Below, one piece after another: positions 35,155-47,599 of a stretch of 64,000 bases of DNA. This DNA comes from Rhineura floridana. Taxonomy: Eukaryota; Chordata; Lepidosauria; Squamata; Rhineuridae. How positions within the stretch are numbered: position 1 is the first letter of the stretch; each line of letters starts with the position of its first letter. The notes beneath the pieces were generated by a model, which was not told where the DNA came from, did not search any database, and was given only the letters and a program-made list of their open reading frames with translations. Made by a program: the position numbers and the translations under genes. The stretch lies in NCBI RefSeq assembly GCF_030035675.1, contig NC_084482.1, forward strand, positions 222,169,943 to 222,233,942, written 5' to 3'.

Positions 35155-36009
35155 TGTGATGTTCCTGTAAGTTAGCATCTGTAAATATGGTTAGTGCGGG
35201 TCTATTGGGTGATGTATGGTAACTGACAGAGAGAGAAAAGAGGAGTACATGGGTGAGAAGCTGAAGTGTGCTGGATGATGATTGGCTGAGTGGCTGGCTG
35301 GCTGAAGGTATAAATGGAGGTTTGTGAGTGATGAAGAGGGAGGAGAGAGAGGGGGTCGGTTGGAAGGTCGGTGAGAGAGTCGGTTGGAGAGAGGTTGATG
35401 AGTTGGTTGGCAGAGTTCTGAGGGAAGTTTGGATTGGATTTGGCTGATATTTAAAGAGGATATATATGAACAGAAACATAAAGAGTGACCGTATATGAAA
35501 CCATACGCTTGTGAAACATCCCTAAAGTAATCTTGTTATTTCCTGTTATTAGTAAATAAATACTTATTTGGTCTACCAAAGGCCTGATCCTTGGCTGGGG
35601 AATATACAGACCAGAAGGGAGGGCAAGGTAATTACCAAGGCTGAACAGAAACTGTATCTAATGGTGGCAGCGGTGAAGGGAGAAATTGTAACAAGTCAAG
35701 TATCCAGAGCAACCCAGAGTTGTTTGCTTTTTATATAAAGATACAAAGGGGTTGGGAACAGCATAAGCACTCAGTTGCAAAAGTAACCAGCTAGAGAGAG
35801 ACTGAGGCAAAGTCTCTAGGAGTATTAGTTACAGGACGTGACTGGTGCTGCTGCCTAGCAGTGGGATCTAGTGAGAACTGTGCTAGAGCAGAGTGAGAAA
35901 CCATATAAAGGACAGTCTGGACTGGTGGTGTCCCTGGTGGTGCCTAGTGAAAGGCAGTAGCCACAAGCAGGTGGGAACCTGACAGGGAGAACCAGGGAAG
36001 GAGGTCACA
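35155..36009 (+). repeat. 5' LTR of the Gypsy fossil
   Basis: Starts near tgatgttcctgtaag and ends gaccagg-like sequence plus gtcaca. A possible TATA box (ggtataaatgg, near 35309) and AATAAA (near 35554) mark U3 and R. About 97% identical to 39525-40379. Confidence 0.9.
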
Positions 36010-36180
36010 TGTGGTGGCTGTAGCGGTAGGATACGAACAAAAGAGGATACGAACAAAAGTCCCTAAATAGTGGTGTGACTGTAAAGGAATAACACATAAA
36101 GATTACTTGTGAGTGAGTGGCAAAGATTGAGTGAGTTCCGAGAAACATGGCTGAGTTCATGAAGATGAGGAGAGGAGCTG

Positions 36181-38469
36181 GTGGAAAAATGTATAATGTT
36201 CCAGTTACCTCATGAGGGTAAAGGGGTGGATGAATTGAGAGTGGCATTAATAACATATATGACAATCCAAACCAAAGAACCTGCAGGAGAGGAGACCCCA
36301 GAGGGGTGTTTAAGTAATGCTGCTTATGTGGAGTATTTAAGAGAGAAATTAAAATTGGAGGCTGAGAAATTGAGAGAGGAAACTGAGGAAAAACATAAGG
36401 ACAGAGAGATTGCAATGGTGAAAGTGAGAATGGAGGTGGAAAGATTTAAAATGGAGGTGGAGGAAAAGGAAAAGCAGTGAATGTTAGAGACTGAAAGGTT
36501 GAGAATGGATACTGAGATACAAGTGGAAAGGTTAAAATTAGAAAGAGAGATGTTTCATTCTGATGAAACAAGGAAAGAGAGATGGAGCAAAAATAAAAAT
36601 TACTCCAAAGGACTTTGCTGTCTATGAGCCTGGTCAAGATCCTCAAATTTACCTCACAACGTTTGAAAAGGCAGCTCAGATGTGGGGGCTACCTGAAGAT
36701 AAATACATGCAGTATTTATCAAATCTGATTAAAGGGGAATTGGCTGAAGTGTATCAGTACTTCCCCTCAGACAGGCCAGTAACATATGCTGAATTCAAAG
36801 AAGCAGTGTTTAAAAGATTCAGACTGGGGCCTGATTATTTTAGAAAGCTTTTCAGAAACTGCCAGATACAGACAGGGAGGTCTTTTGTGGAGCTGGGGGC
36901 AAAACTGATGGACATATTTGGGAAATGGCTGACAAGTGGAAAAGCTCAGTCTGTGGAAGAGGTGAAAAACCTCATGATATTGATCAGTTGTACCATCAAT
37001 TGCCGCCCGAAATTAGGTTGCTAGTGAAAGATCGTTCCCCTAATACTGTAACAGAAGCAGCGGAGCTGGCCGATCATTTTGCCTCAAACAGATCTGGGTG
37101 GGTGGCAAAACTACTAAGAGATTTTAAAGCTAGACCAAATAACAATGGCAGAAAAGATGTGGCACCACAGAGAGTAAACCCTCAAATAAAACCAGAAGGG
37201 CACAAGACACCTCAGTTTGGGTCTGCGTTCCCTAAAACAGAGGAGAAAATCTGTTACCGGTGTGGGAAGCCAGGCCATCTGCATTTTCAATGTGAGAGTG
37301 TAAACCCCCTCAGTAATCCTGTTCAAGGAAGGACAGCAAAGAGTGAACTGAGAGAGGGAGAACCGAAAAACATACAGTTTTGTCAAATAAGCTGGTCAAA
37401 AGTCCAAGATTTGGACTCAAGCTTGAGAGAAGAAGTATGTGTGCAAGGGGCAAAATATTGGGCTTTGCTAGATACTGGTGCTGCTCAGACCTTACTGAGG
37501 CCAGATTTAATAAAATCTGAAGAAATTTTACCTCAGGAAAAGCTGGTAATCCAAAGGGTAAGAGGCGAACCAGAAAGCATTCCCATGGCCCTAATAAAAC
37601 TAAAATGGAGGGGAAAGGAGGAGATGTACAAAGTGGGTATCAATGCTCAGCAAGAAGAACCTGTGATTCTGGGCAGAGATATTATAGGGGCAGGAGGAAA
37701 AAATTATGTGGTGACTAGACAACAACTTGGCAAAGCAGCAGAAGCCATTTTGTCAGAGGCTAAAGAAAACAGGGTGGAACCTGTGATTGGGCCTGAGGTT
37801 GCCATAACAACTGCTAGTATGCCTAGAGCAAAAGAAACATTGTTACAAATGGGGTCTGTCACAGAGACACAGCAGTTCAGAGAGGAGCTGAAAAATGATA
37901 GCAGTTTGAATGTAATGAAGGAAAAAGCCCTCCAAAGCAGAATTCTCTTTACAGAAACTCAGAGGGATCAAACTGTGTGGGAGAATGGTGTGTTGTACAG
38001 GCTGAGGTTGCCTAATGAATGGGAGAACCACTGTGAACATGTGGGGAAAAGTGGGGGGAAATCAAAAGCTCTACTAAGATTTCCTATTCCATTTGTGTGC
38101 TATGTTGTGAAAGAAACCTCACCCATTTGGTACTTTTATGGGGGGAAGGACTTCGGAAATGTACAACTTACATCTTTGGTTAAAAACTACATTAGTCTCC
38201 TGAGTTTTCCTTCTCATACATCCACAAGGCATGGGTGTAATACATTCTGTGGGGAAAGAGGAAGGAACCCAGATTTCTTGATGGAAATACAATTAAGCAG
38301 GGTGAGATTCAAGCCTGAAGTATATCCATCTGGTGAATCAGAATGTGAGGTCAACTTGTTAAAGCAACCAGTCTCTTGTCAAGTGGTTGTGGTTCAAGAT
38401 CGTGAGAACAGAGATCGTTTGGATATATCTCAGATGAATAAATTTCTATACCTTTACTGTAGTGAATAA
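36181..38469 (+). mobile_element. Gypsy fossil: gag and protease region
   Basis: Gag-like frames with a Glu/Lys coiled coil (36330-36480), a SCAN/capsid-like helix region (about 36640-36990), a CCHC zinc knuckle (near 37252-37295) and a protease DTGAAQ motif (near 37470) with ILGRDI (near 37670). Part of the fossil above; not a whole coding unit. Confidence 0.75.
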
Positions 38470-38799
38470 ATGTTTAGAAAGGCACATTCTAATATGTTGA
38501 CAGTCAAAGCATTGCAGGTGTGTCCTGAGTTGGGCAGATCACAAGAGTGTTGTTTACGAGTGTCATTAGTGCCACTTCATCTCAATATTGATCAGAATAC
38601 CCTGGGGTTCTCGAAGGATTTCTTCACTAGTCTGTCTACAGAAGTAAAAATCCTAATGACTGTAGATCATGGGGTTAAAAAGCTTCATGGTGCAGACATA
38701 ACATGTACCTTACCCAAGCATCCTAGTAGTTTAAAGGAGCCAAGCCCGATTATTTCTTTCTCATTACACAAACAAGTGAGTCAGAATGAAAGAGTGCTT

Positions 38800-39405
38800 G
38801 AGGAAATCAGGAAACAAGGGACAGCATTTTTAGGTATGGCTGGTTTTTTCAGAAAGTTTATAAAGGGGTTTGGTGAGATAGCAACCCCACTGCATGAGTT
38901 AACGCAGAAAAAGTGTGCTGAGTGTGTGAGATGGGATGAACGGTGCCAAAAGGCTTTCGACCAACTGAAGCAAGCGCTGTGTCAGGGTCTGATATTGATA
39001 GCTCCGGACTTTGAACAACCATTTATAGTGGCAACAGATGCATCTGATTTGGCTCTTGGAGTTGTGCTGATGCAAGAGCGAGAGAGCATCAAGCACCCCA
39101 TTGCCTACTTAAGTCGCAAACTGTCATCAAGGGAAAGAAACTACTCTTCGGTCCAAAAGGAATGCCTAGCAGTTGTGTGGGGCCGGGGAAAGCTGAGACT
39201 CTACGTCTGGGGAAGGAAGTGCACGGTCATCACAGATCATCGCGCATTGCTGTGGCTGGACACTATGAAAAATAGCAACACCATGCTGCAAAGGTGGTCT
39301 TGGCCACTGCAGGAGTACCAGATAGACTTTGTTTACATCAAGGGAAAGGACAACATGTTGGCAGATGGACTTTCGAGGCAGATGGCGGATACTACAATCA
39401 AGTGA
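38800..39405 (+). mobile_element. Gypsy fossil: end of reverse transcriptase and RNase H
   Basis: GFFRKFIKGFGEIATPLHEL is the connection after the polymerase core. RNase H follows with TDASDLALGVVLMQ, SRKLSSRERNYSS, KECLAVVWG and DHRALLWL. It ends KDNMLADGLSRQ just before the 3' LTR. Confidence 0.85.
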
Positions 39406-39524
39406 GCAAGATGTAATTTGAAAAGGACACTTTACCCCAAAGTGATGGACACTTGTATATAAACGCGATGTATTAATCCTGGGTACAGGAGAAATACTCT
39501 GCTGTTATTTAAGGGGGGGGGGAA

Positions 39525-40379
39525 TCTGATGTTCCTGTAAGTTAGCATCTGTAAATATGGTTAGTGCGGGTCTATTGGGTGATGTATGGTAATTGACTGA
39601 GAGAGAAAAGGGGAGTACATGGGTGAGAAGCTGAAGTGTGCTGGATGATGATTGGCTGAGTGGCTGGCTGGCTGAAGGTATAAATGGAGGTTTGTGAGTG
39701 ATGAAGAGGGAGGAGAGAGAGGGGGTCAGTTGGAAGGTCGGTGAGAGAGTCGGTTGGAGAGAGGTTGATGAGTTGGTTGGCAGAGTTCTGAGGGAAGTTT
39801 GGATTGGATTTGGCTGATATTTAAAGAGGATATATATGAACAGAAACATAAAGAGTGACCATATATGAAACCATACGCTTGTGAAACATTCCTAAAGTAA
39901 TCTTGTTATTTCCTGTTATTAGTAAATAAATACTTATTTGGTTTACCAAAGGCCTGATCCTTGGCTGGGGAATATACAGACCAGAAGGGAGGGCAAGGTA
40001 ATTACCAAGGCTGAACAGAATCTGTATCTAATGGTGGCAGCGGTGAAGGGAGGAATTGTAACAAGTCTAGTATCCAGAGCAACCCAGAGTTGTATGCTTT
40101 TTATATAAAGATACAAGGGGGTTGGGAACAGCATAAGCACTCAGTCGCAAAAGTAACCAGCTAGAGAGAGACTCAGGCAAAGTCTCTGGGAGTATTGCTT
40201 ATAGGACGTGACTGGTGGTGCTGCCTAGCAGTGGGATCTAGTGAGATCTGTGCTAGAGCGGAGTGAGAAACCATATAAAAGACAGTCCGGACAGGTGGTG
40301 TCCCTGGTGGTGCCTAATGAAAGGCAGTAGCCACAAGCAGGTGGGAACCTGACAGGGAGAACCAGGGAAGGACGTCACA
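39525..40379 (+). repeat. 3' LTR of the Gypsy fossil
   Basis: Partner of 35155-36009; preceded by a polypurine tract and followed by gtgcc (40380-40384). Confidence 0.9.
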
Positions 40380-40384
40380 GTGCC

Positions 40385-41269
40385 CAATGCCCCAACCCTT
40401 CTGCTCCCCATTTTTGTCTCGACCCCCAATGAAAGCTACACTTCTGGGGGAGAGAGAGAGATAGCATTCCAAAGAGAAACCACTACTGTGAGAATCAAAA
40501 GGATGTTGTTAAAAATAATTATTCTTCTTATTTGGACATGGAATTCCCCCGCCCCTGTCAGCATTCTCCAGCAGAAGATTAATCCAGCCCCCCTCTCCAG
40601 AAGCTCCATGGGGCAGCAATGCCTGGGACCATAAGACAGGGCCTCTTTTTCAGCAGGAGGAGGGGAGCCCCCCATGCCTAGAGAATTTGGGGATCCTCTA
40701 ATTGATGCCTCGTAAGGTGGAGGTTTTCTGACTTTCTTGGAAACCATTTCAAGGCAGTCGAGTGCAGCTGAAACAATATTCTAAAACCTTCCCTTAAACA
40801 GCATTTCCACCCACTGCCTTGAAATCTCATTTTTCCTACAACAACAACAACAACAACAATATTAATAGCAACCAGACTGATGTGTCTTTGTGCTGCAAAG
40901 TTCAATATTTTTCTGGATATTCCACCTCTGCAAATTCGTACAGCTGTGAGGCTTCACCCAGTTTTCATCTAGCCTGTTTAGTGCATGCTTTACTGATGTA
41001 GAAGCCCTCCTTGTGTTTAGTTGCACAGGGGACTGGTTCCTAGGAGGAGCAATCCCAGGCCTGTAGCCACTGAGGTTGGAGCGGGAACTCTGGAAAGCAG
41101 AGCAGTGCACTTTCACGGTTACTTTTTACTGTTTTAATTGTATAGGTAAAATAGTAAGGAGTCAGTATGTTTCTTAACTGCCCCATAACAAAAATAAAAC
41201 TGGCTCCAAATCCCAATGTTCTGCCCCAACAGAAAACCATGGAGATATGTAACAGGATTTTTAAATGCT
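40385..41269. other. Intergenic, no gene seen
   Basis: Contains an (AAC)n run near 40841-40859 and short frames without known relatives. Confidence 0.5.
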
Positions 41270-42530
41270 ATAGAATGAATGAATTATTTATTTCGGTTAT
41301 AGACCAGCAGAAACAGCAGAAAACAATTTACATATAATTGATGTTTACAGAATAAAAACTGATTCATCAGTAAGTTAAAAAGGAGTTTTAAAATCTTTAA
41401 CTAAAACCTTCCGGCGAGTGATAGCGGCTGCGCAAAGTTTCACTACCAGTTCTGTAACCTCATGACATTTGTCCTCGAGTAAACTGTGAGTGTGTAGTGT
41501 GTCTAAGGCTCTCGGCATTTTGGTCAAACAAGGGGCAATAAAGAGATCACAAAGATCAGAATACAGTGGGCACTGGAGTAAAACATGCTCAATAGTTTCC
41601 ACTGTGTCATCCTCACAGAGGCACACCCGATCAAGATAAGGGATTTTCTTATACCTTCCTTCCAGAAGCGCTGAAGGAAGTACGTTGAAACGTGCCAGTG
41701 TGAATGATCGCTTATACTAAATAATGCTCAGTTTAGTTAAATAATCCGCAGGCACTAAAGATCTCACACTAAGCCAATAGGATGAGTATGCAGCCACACA
41801 GCTCAGATTACTTTTGTAACTCGATGTCATAAAGATGTTGGCGTATGGCTTCCTTGGCCTTGTAATAGCCCAGGCCTATAACTGCCGACTGTGATAGGCC
41901 TATCAAATGCAATTTTTTAATTACGGCGATTTGCCAGTGTGATTGGAAAGTGTCGATCAAAATTAGTGGGGCAAGCCCTAGGGGAGCAAATAATAATTTC
42001 AGCCACAGATTAAATCTATGGATCCATGCACGCGTTTCTACCAGAAGTGTCCCTAGCTCCAGGTGTAGCATCATGTTAGGGACACACTTAGGAACACCGA
42101 GAATACTTCTGGAGAATTTGGATTGAATACTCTCAAATACAGGATAATTACCCTGTATACAAAGCAGGGCGCCGTAAAGCAATTGGGGAAGAACCTTAGC
42201 ATTAAATACCTGTAGGGCTGAGGGAATGTACTGCCCACCTTTAGAAAAGAAAAAGGTAAGTACTGCATTTACACTTCTAGTTGCATTCTCAGCTGCGTAG
42301 TTCATGTGTGGAGGCCATGATCCGGAAGAATGGAACAATATTCCTAAATATCTAAAGGCCGGGACCTGTTCGATTTGGTGTCCGTTTAACTGCCAACAAT
42401 AGTTGGGCCTTCTACGGGTAAAGACCAAGATTTTAGATTTATCGTGGTTAACTTCAAGTTTTTCCTCCTTACAATAAGCAGATAACGCTCCCAGAAGATG
42501 TCGAAGACCCACAGGAGTTCAAGATAGAAG
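41270..42530 (-). mobile_element. LINE 3' part: reverse-transcriptase end and zinc-finger tail
   Basis: Minus-strand frame 42512-41808 (234 residues): LEVNHDKSKILVFTRRRPNY, FRYLGILFHSSGSW, KVLPQLLYGALLCIQ. A second frame, 41626-41375, has MCLCEDDTVETIEHVLLQCP, a C-C-H-C tail typical of R1/I/Ingi-type LINEs. Ends at the left near 41270. It could be the same family as the ORF1-endonuclease piece at 14590-19720, but the two do not overlap, so this is unproved. Confidence 0.75.
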
Positions 42531-43214
42531 AATGCTATAGAAAAAATTATTATATTATTAATAATTTAATTCTGTTAAAATTATTGTTGATTATATACCC
42601 CTCTTTCTTTTATAAAGTAATGTTAAACAAAATGGGCTGCCTATATTTCAGACTTGTTTGTTTCACCTGGAGAGTGACCCCCCCAATCTCCTGCTCCTTC
42701 CTCACAAGAAAGCCAAGGCTGCACTCCTGTACCCACTTACCTGGGAGTAAACCTCATGAAAGACAAAGACGCCTTCTTCTGAGTAGACACATAGACCATC
42801 AGTTTTGCAAATTAACTATACAGTGACTTGTAAATGACTGTCTGGACATCAGCTATTTAATGCGTAGTAGCATTTGCAGAATATAACTTGCCGGGGGTAC
42901 CTGATCTCAGGTGAAACCCCCAGAGGAAAGATGTGTCCTAGTTGTTAGGAGGAGAGGAAAGGCGATGGGGGAATCAGGAAGGTCTTTAGATCTATGGAGA
43001 TTCACAGAAATTGAAATGGAGGCAGGAAGGAAAATTGCACCAGAGGGGAGGGGAAGACAACAGCTGTTTAGGATCCCAGCGATTCCTCTGTCCGATAGCT
43101 CACTCATCATTTTTTAAAATTTATTTATTAAATACGTTAGCTATTTTTCTATACAAATATGTGCACTCAAAGCAAGTTAGTTAATAAAAAAATGTTCCCA
43201 CCTTTGGCTCCACC
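42531..43214. other. Intergenic; one dispersed repeat piece
   Basis: 42715-42800 contains ctgggagtaaacctcatgaa and cttctgagtagacaca, a motif of a widespread reptile repeat; related bits lie in intron 3 of both V2R genes (near 2878 and 57870). Nothing else recognised. Confidence 0.4.
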
Positions 43215-44365
43215 TGTCGCGTTCCCACCTGCTTGTGGCTACTGCCTTTCACTAGGCACCACCTCAGGACACCACCAGTCACGATCGTTGTTTTTATTTT
43301 TCCTCACTCCACTCTAGCACAGATCCCTCAAGATCCCACTGCTAGGCAGCACCACCAGCCACTCCCTGTAAACAATACTGCTGGAGACTTCGCCTGAGTC
43401 TCCCTATGACTTATTGTTACTTTGTGTCTGGATGCCCTTGCTGTCCACAACCCCCTGTATCTTTGTCTATAAAGCATACAATCCTGGGTTGCTCTTGGAT
43501 ACTTGATGTTGTTATAATATCTCCCTTCACCGCTGCCACCATTAGATACAGTTTCCCTTCAGCCTTGGTAATTACCCTGCCCTCCCTTCCGGTCTGTATA
43601 TCCTCAGCCAAGGATCAAGCTTTGGTAAACCAATAAAAGTATTTATTTGATAACACTAGGAAATAACAAAATTACTTTAGGAATGTTCAACAAGCGTATG
43701 GTTTCATATAGTGTCACTCTTTATGTTTCTGGTCATATATATACTGTCTAAATATCAGCCAAATATAATCCAACCCTCCCTCAGAACTCTGCCAACCAAC
43801 CCATCCAAATATCTCTATATCTCTCCCTTAGTGAGTGGAGAACTGCACCATGGCACTGGTTGCCTGGGGTTTTTATACATTTTAGGACAAAGACTTTAGC
43901 ATCTACCAATCAGGATTTAACACATCAGAATGACAGACATTACAGTATTACACAGGCACTTGCAAAGGCATTGCATAGGTACTGTACTTCTTTGCATTAT
44001 GTTCTAGTGAATTTGGCAGTGTTCAGTACTTCACATGAAAGTACATTTTCACAGTGAGCTAAGCACTCCAGCTAGTGAGCAAAGCAATTTAGTTACACAT
44101 TTTATTACTGCAATTCTTTCTTTTTACATCTTAGGGATACTGAGATGTTCAGCACAGTGTTATCAATTATTTAGAGTACAAGTAGTTCCAAACAAACCAG
44201 CATGGTCAGGGGAGACAGCTCCAAAGAGAAAAGGGTTTGGCTTCCTACTAAACTATTAAAATGTCATAAACCTTTATAGCTTTATAGAAGAATACATTTT
44301 GCTTATTGTTTATGTATATTGAATTCCCCATAAGCTATACATGTATGTATATATAAAATTCCCCA
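43215..44365 (-). mobile_element. Long LTR (about 1,150 bp), minus strand
   Basis: Minus strand starts tggggaattttatatat and ends gtgggaacgcgaca. A polypurine-like tract (aaaagggggag, complement of 44370-44380) sits just outside. The right half (R/U5) is clearly related to the Gypsy LTRs at 35155 and 39525 (aatggtggcagcggtgaagg; ataaagagtgac; ccatacgcttgt), but U3 is longer and different. Same family as the fragment at 9850-10080. Confidence 0.7.
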
Positions 44366-46010
44366 TTATCTCCCCCTTTTGAAGCTAGAATAGCTTCACA
44401 CAATTTCTTGGCAGCTCTGGAGTTCCTTCCTTGCCTATAGCTGGGCCTGCTGGAACTGCCCATTCACTTCTTCAAATTCTTCAGGCGGCTCATCTGCTGT
44501 TGTGCTCTTGAGACCCTGTCCTTGGTCTCAGGTCCTGAGGATTGCTCACGAGTGCTAAGGCTTGCCGCGAGTCTTCATAGGGGCTTTAGTTTGGCCCATT
44601 TTCCTTGGTGAGGGTGGAGTTGAAGATGTCTCCTTATTACAGATTTTTGGACTTGATGCAATGTGTCTTTCAGTGGCTTCCAGATTGCAGTTAAAAAATT
44701 AGCTCAAGCCACTTTGCGGACAAGTATCTGTAGCCTGCTGTATAGACCTCCTTTGATGACAAGCAGGTGAAGGCTTTGCAACTGCCAGATAAAATGGAAG
44801 ATTGGCTCCTCTCATCCTTCTCCTCTGGTACCGATGGCTTGTGTCTGGCTATGGGTGGCTTTCTCCAGAGCACGCTGCAGGACCAAAATCATTCCTCTAC
44901 CTGTATTTAAAGGATTGGACAGGCCAAAACTGGAAAGGAAGCTGCAGAGTAGAAGTTAAGTTGGCCTCACCCCCCTTTGATCGTCTCTCTTCCGAGTCTT
45001 TCCTTGGCTTCAGATTATTAGGACAAGGAGGTGACTTTCTTTTTGGTCTCAGTTTATATTGGTAAGAAGGTGGATCAGGAACACCAGAGCTGGAGCCAAC
45101 ACTATGGAGGTTGCTGGCATCTACGCTCTGATATCCACTATTGCCCAGGTCTTTCAGCTGAGATTCCACAGGAATGTCAGGTGAACTTGATGTTATCCCA
45201 TCAGAGATGGAGCCAGCTTCCAGGACATCCCAAAGAGAATCCAGAATACCTCCTGTAGCTCCTTTTTGGACAATCAGGTCTGGACAAATGCTTTCATCTG
45301 TGGAATAAGACTATTTTCTTAGCCCCTCTGCGATCTCATCTGTCTTTTCTGGGCAGACATCATCCTTCTTGGGCTTGGGAGGTGATGATGGCACAACTCT
45401 TTGTCACTTGGGTTGAATGGTCTGTCAGCATGACTTGCATAGATCCATATAACTCTTTCCTCAACTCGGATAGCTGAATAGGTGGTCATCAGGACCTAGC
45501 AAGGATCTGAACTTGGCCCTTCACAAAAACATGGTTGACTGGATGGATAGTATGGCAGGGATCAGCCATAAGAACTAGGAGAGTGTTCTGTACCAGAGGA
45601 GAGACTAATGGCAATGTTGGGACAAATATATAACACATTTAAGGAGGTCATTCCAATTAAAAGCTCTATGTTTCCTGGGATAACTCAATCTCTAATGACA
45701 AAAGATTTGTCAAACAACTCTGTAGGAGGGGAAATGCACAACTTAGGGGATGCCACCAAGACAGCCCTCTCTTCGGCCACTTTCTCCCAAATCTCTGACA
45801 ATGGTAATGCTACCAAGAAGGCCTCCATTCTTTCCAACCTTACAGGGGAAGGAGGATGATTAGTGGTGTTGGGGTCTCCCAGCATCCCTCACTCCTAATG
45901 GGTCTTTCTGCCTCAGACATTTGCTTATGACTTCAAAAACACTAAACCCCATCAGAGTTGTTCAGCATTCCGAGCTCACCTTGTTTTGGTGCAAATTGGG
46001 ACTAAGTTAT
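44366..46010 (-). mobile_element. Retroviral fossil upstream of the long LTR
   Basis: On the minus strand, around 45480-45390, WIYASHADRPFNPSD resembles the end of a gammaretrovirus-type integrase (pattern WIHASHxK), preceded by HPVNHVFVKGQVQ. A short frame with YQYKLRPKRKSPP (45100-45030) follows. Order integrase, unknown, polypurine tract, LTR fits a 3' proviral half. Decayed beyond further reading. Confidence 0.4.
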
Positions 46011-46224
46011 TCCTACCTCTGATATAATACATCAGCACTGTCATTTTTGGTGGTGGGTCCATCTGTATGAGATGTTCTTCCACCACATCCCCTGGAGACG
46101 TTCTTTCTTTCTAGATTCTGTTCTCTTCTGTGGAGATGCCAGGAACTGAAGCCGAGGCCTTGAGTGGGAGTGCAGTCCATCTGAAGAACTCTCATTCCTG
46201 CCTTGGGATGCCCCTGTCATCAAA

Positions 46225-46600
46225 TAATTGAATAGTAGAATTGGAAGGGGGCCTCAAAGGCCATTGGGGCCAACCCCCTGCTCAATACAGGAATCCAAAT
46301 TAAAGGATAGCAACAGGTAGCTGTCCAGCTGCCTCTCGAATGCCTCCGGTGTTGGACAGCCCACTATCTCTTTAGGTAATTGGTTCCATTGCCATACAGC
46401 TCTAACAGTTAGGGTCTGTCTGGCTAGCCTGAATGTTGATGTGGGCTTCAGACACTCCCTGGCCCTCCCTCCTTCTGTTGGAGTTTTCCTGCTTCTTTGT
46501 TCCTTATGCTGAAATGCCCCAAAATAAAGGCTCAGATGTAATCTGAGGTGAAATAATTTTTTAAAAGGTCTGGCAGAAGATAGTACCATGTTGCCTCCTT
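46225..46600 (-). mobile_element. CR1 LINE 3' fragment
   Basis: Minus strand: FRLARQTLTVRAVWQWNQLP and AFERQLDSYLL, then the 3' UTR ggcctttgaggcccccttcc to ctactattcaatt. Typical CR1 end. Confidence 0.82.
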
Positions 46601-47462
46601 CGCTCCCCATAGAATAACTAGGGAATAGCCACTGGCTTCCTGCTCTGTACTTCCCATTACAACAAGAGGCTGGGTTCTTGACAGCAATGGTGTCTGCCTA
46701 GGAATTCTGGGCAATTGTAAGGGTTTGGAGAGAGGTTGGCTTGTGACACCCCCCCCCCCATATGTTTTGTCTTGCTTTGCCATTTGAGCTGTGAGTGGTT
46801 TGGATGACTTTCTGGAGATGTCATCTGGAGCTGTTTTCTCTGCAGCCACGGACATTCATAGAGGGCAGCAATGAGTGTAGTTTCCCTACCCCCTGGATGG
46901 ACCATACTCTTCACATTCCTAGCTTTCCAATCAAGAAAAAGGAACATGTTTCTAGCAGTTGAGATATGAGAGGAAATGTGGAAGAATCTCACATGCTCTC
47001 ACCTCTCAGTCATGCATCTCCTCCCCATTTGTAACACCCTTTGGTCTGGGCTGTGTGGCTTGAGCTGTGGTGGATTAATGGACATGTTTCTCAGAGCAGG
47101 AGATACACTCAAAGGCCAGCTGCTGTTCCACCCTCACTTCTTTGGAAGAAATTAAGGGAGTCTCCAGATGTCCTCTTTATGGTGCATTCATGAAGATTGG
47201 TACTCATGGCGGTATGAGGACAGGGATCCCCCATGCCCTTTCAATAATGTTCGTGCCTGCTGAAGTTTCAGGGAAGACATGCTGTTTTGTTCCCAATCAG
47301 TGCATAGCATGTAACTTCCTGCTGAAATCCCGTAACTTTTTATACCACAAATGTTTAGATTTTTATAGCCCCTCCAGACAGCAATAAGGTGGTAGCTTTG
47401 GGGAAGCCTCACAGGATGGTAACTACGGTAGAATAAATCCACCACTAAGGCACTATGATTGT
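46601..47462. other. Unassigned; possibly more retroelement
   Basis: A minus-strand frame at 46992-46657 (FHISSHISTARNMF) and another at 47445-47188 do not match a family I can name. A C10 run lies near 46750. 47205-47280 resembles 48145-48215. Confidence 0.3.
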
Positions 47463-47470
47463 GTCAAGAG

Positions 47471-47535
47471 CAGAGCTTGGAAAAGTTACTTTTTTGAACT
47501 ATAACTGTAACTAAAAGCAACTTTTCCAAGCTCTG
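47471..47535. mobile_element. 65-bp hAT miniature element with perfect 8-bp target repeats
   Basis: Begins cagagcttggaaaagttact and ends with the inverse aacttttccaagctctg. Flanked by GTCAAGAG at 47463-47470 and 47536-47543. Almost nothing but its two inverted ends. Confidence 0.93.
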
Positions 47536-47599
47536 GTCAAGAGCATGTTGCAGAATACACCCACAATAAAACACCAGTTTGTAGGACCCCTCAGGGCCC

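Larger units (their letters stand above)
35155..40379 (+). mobile_element. Gmr1-like Ty3/Gypsy LTR retrotransposon fossil
   Basis: Two LTRs of equal length (about 855 bases; 35155-36009 and 39525-40379) flank a 3.5-kb internal part, with 5-bp repeats gtgcc on both outer sides. Parts in order: a gag with a coiled-coil N-terminal part, a SCAN-like capsid region, a CCHC zinc knuckle (CYRCGKPGHLHFQC), an aspartic protease (LLDTGAAQTLLRP), then pol remnants, and an RNase H that runs almost to a purine tract (aagggggggggg, 39511-39522) beside the 3' LTR. SCAN-like gag and RNase H at the 3' end fit the Gmr1 group. By eye the LTRs differ at about 26 places (3%), so it is of moderate age. It is broken, with several defects and a short internal region. 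Confidence 0.85.

Noticed and set aside
36563-37024. SCAN-like region as a host SCAN zinc-finger gene
   Set aside because: It lies between two LTRs, followed by a zinc knuckle, protease and RNase H, so it is Gypsy gag.
43406-43899. Short frames in the minus-strand LTR
   Set aside because: They lie within LTR sequence related to that at 35155 and 39525 and have no coding relatives.
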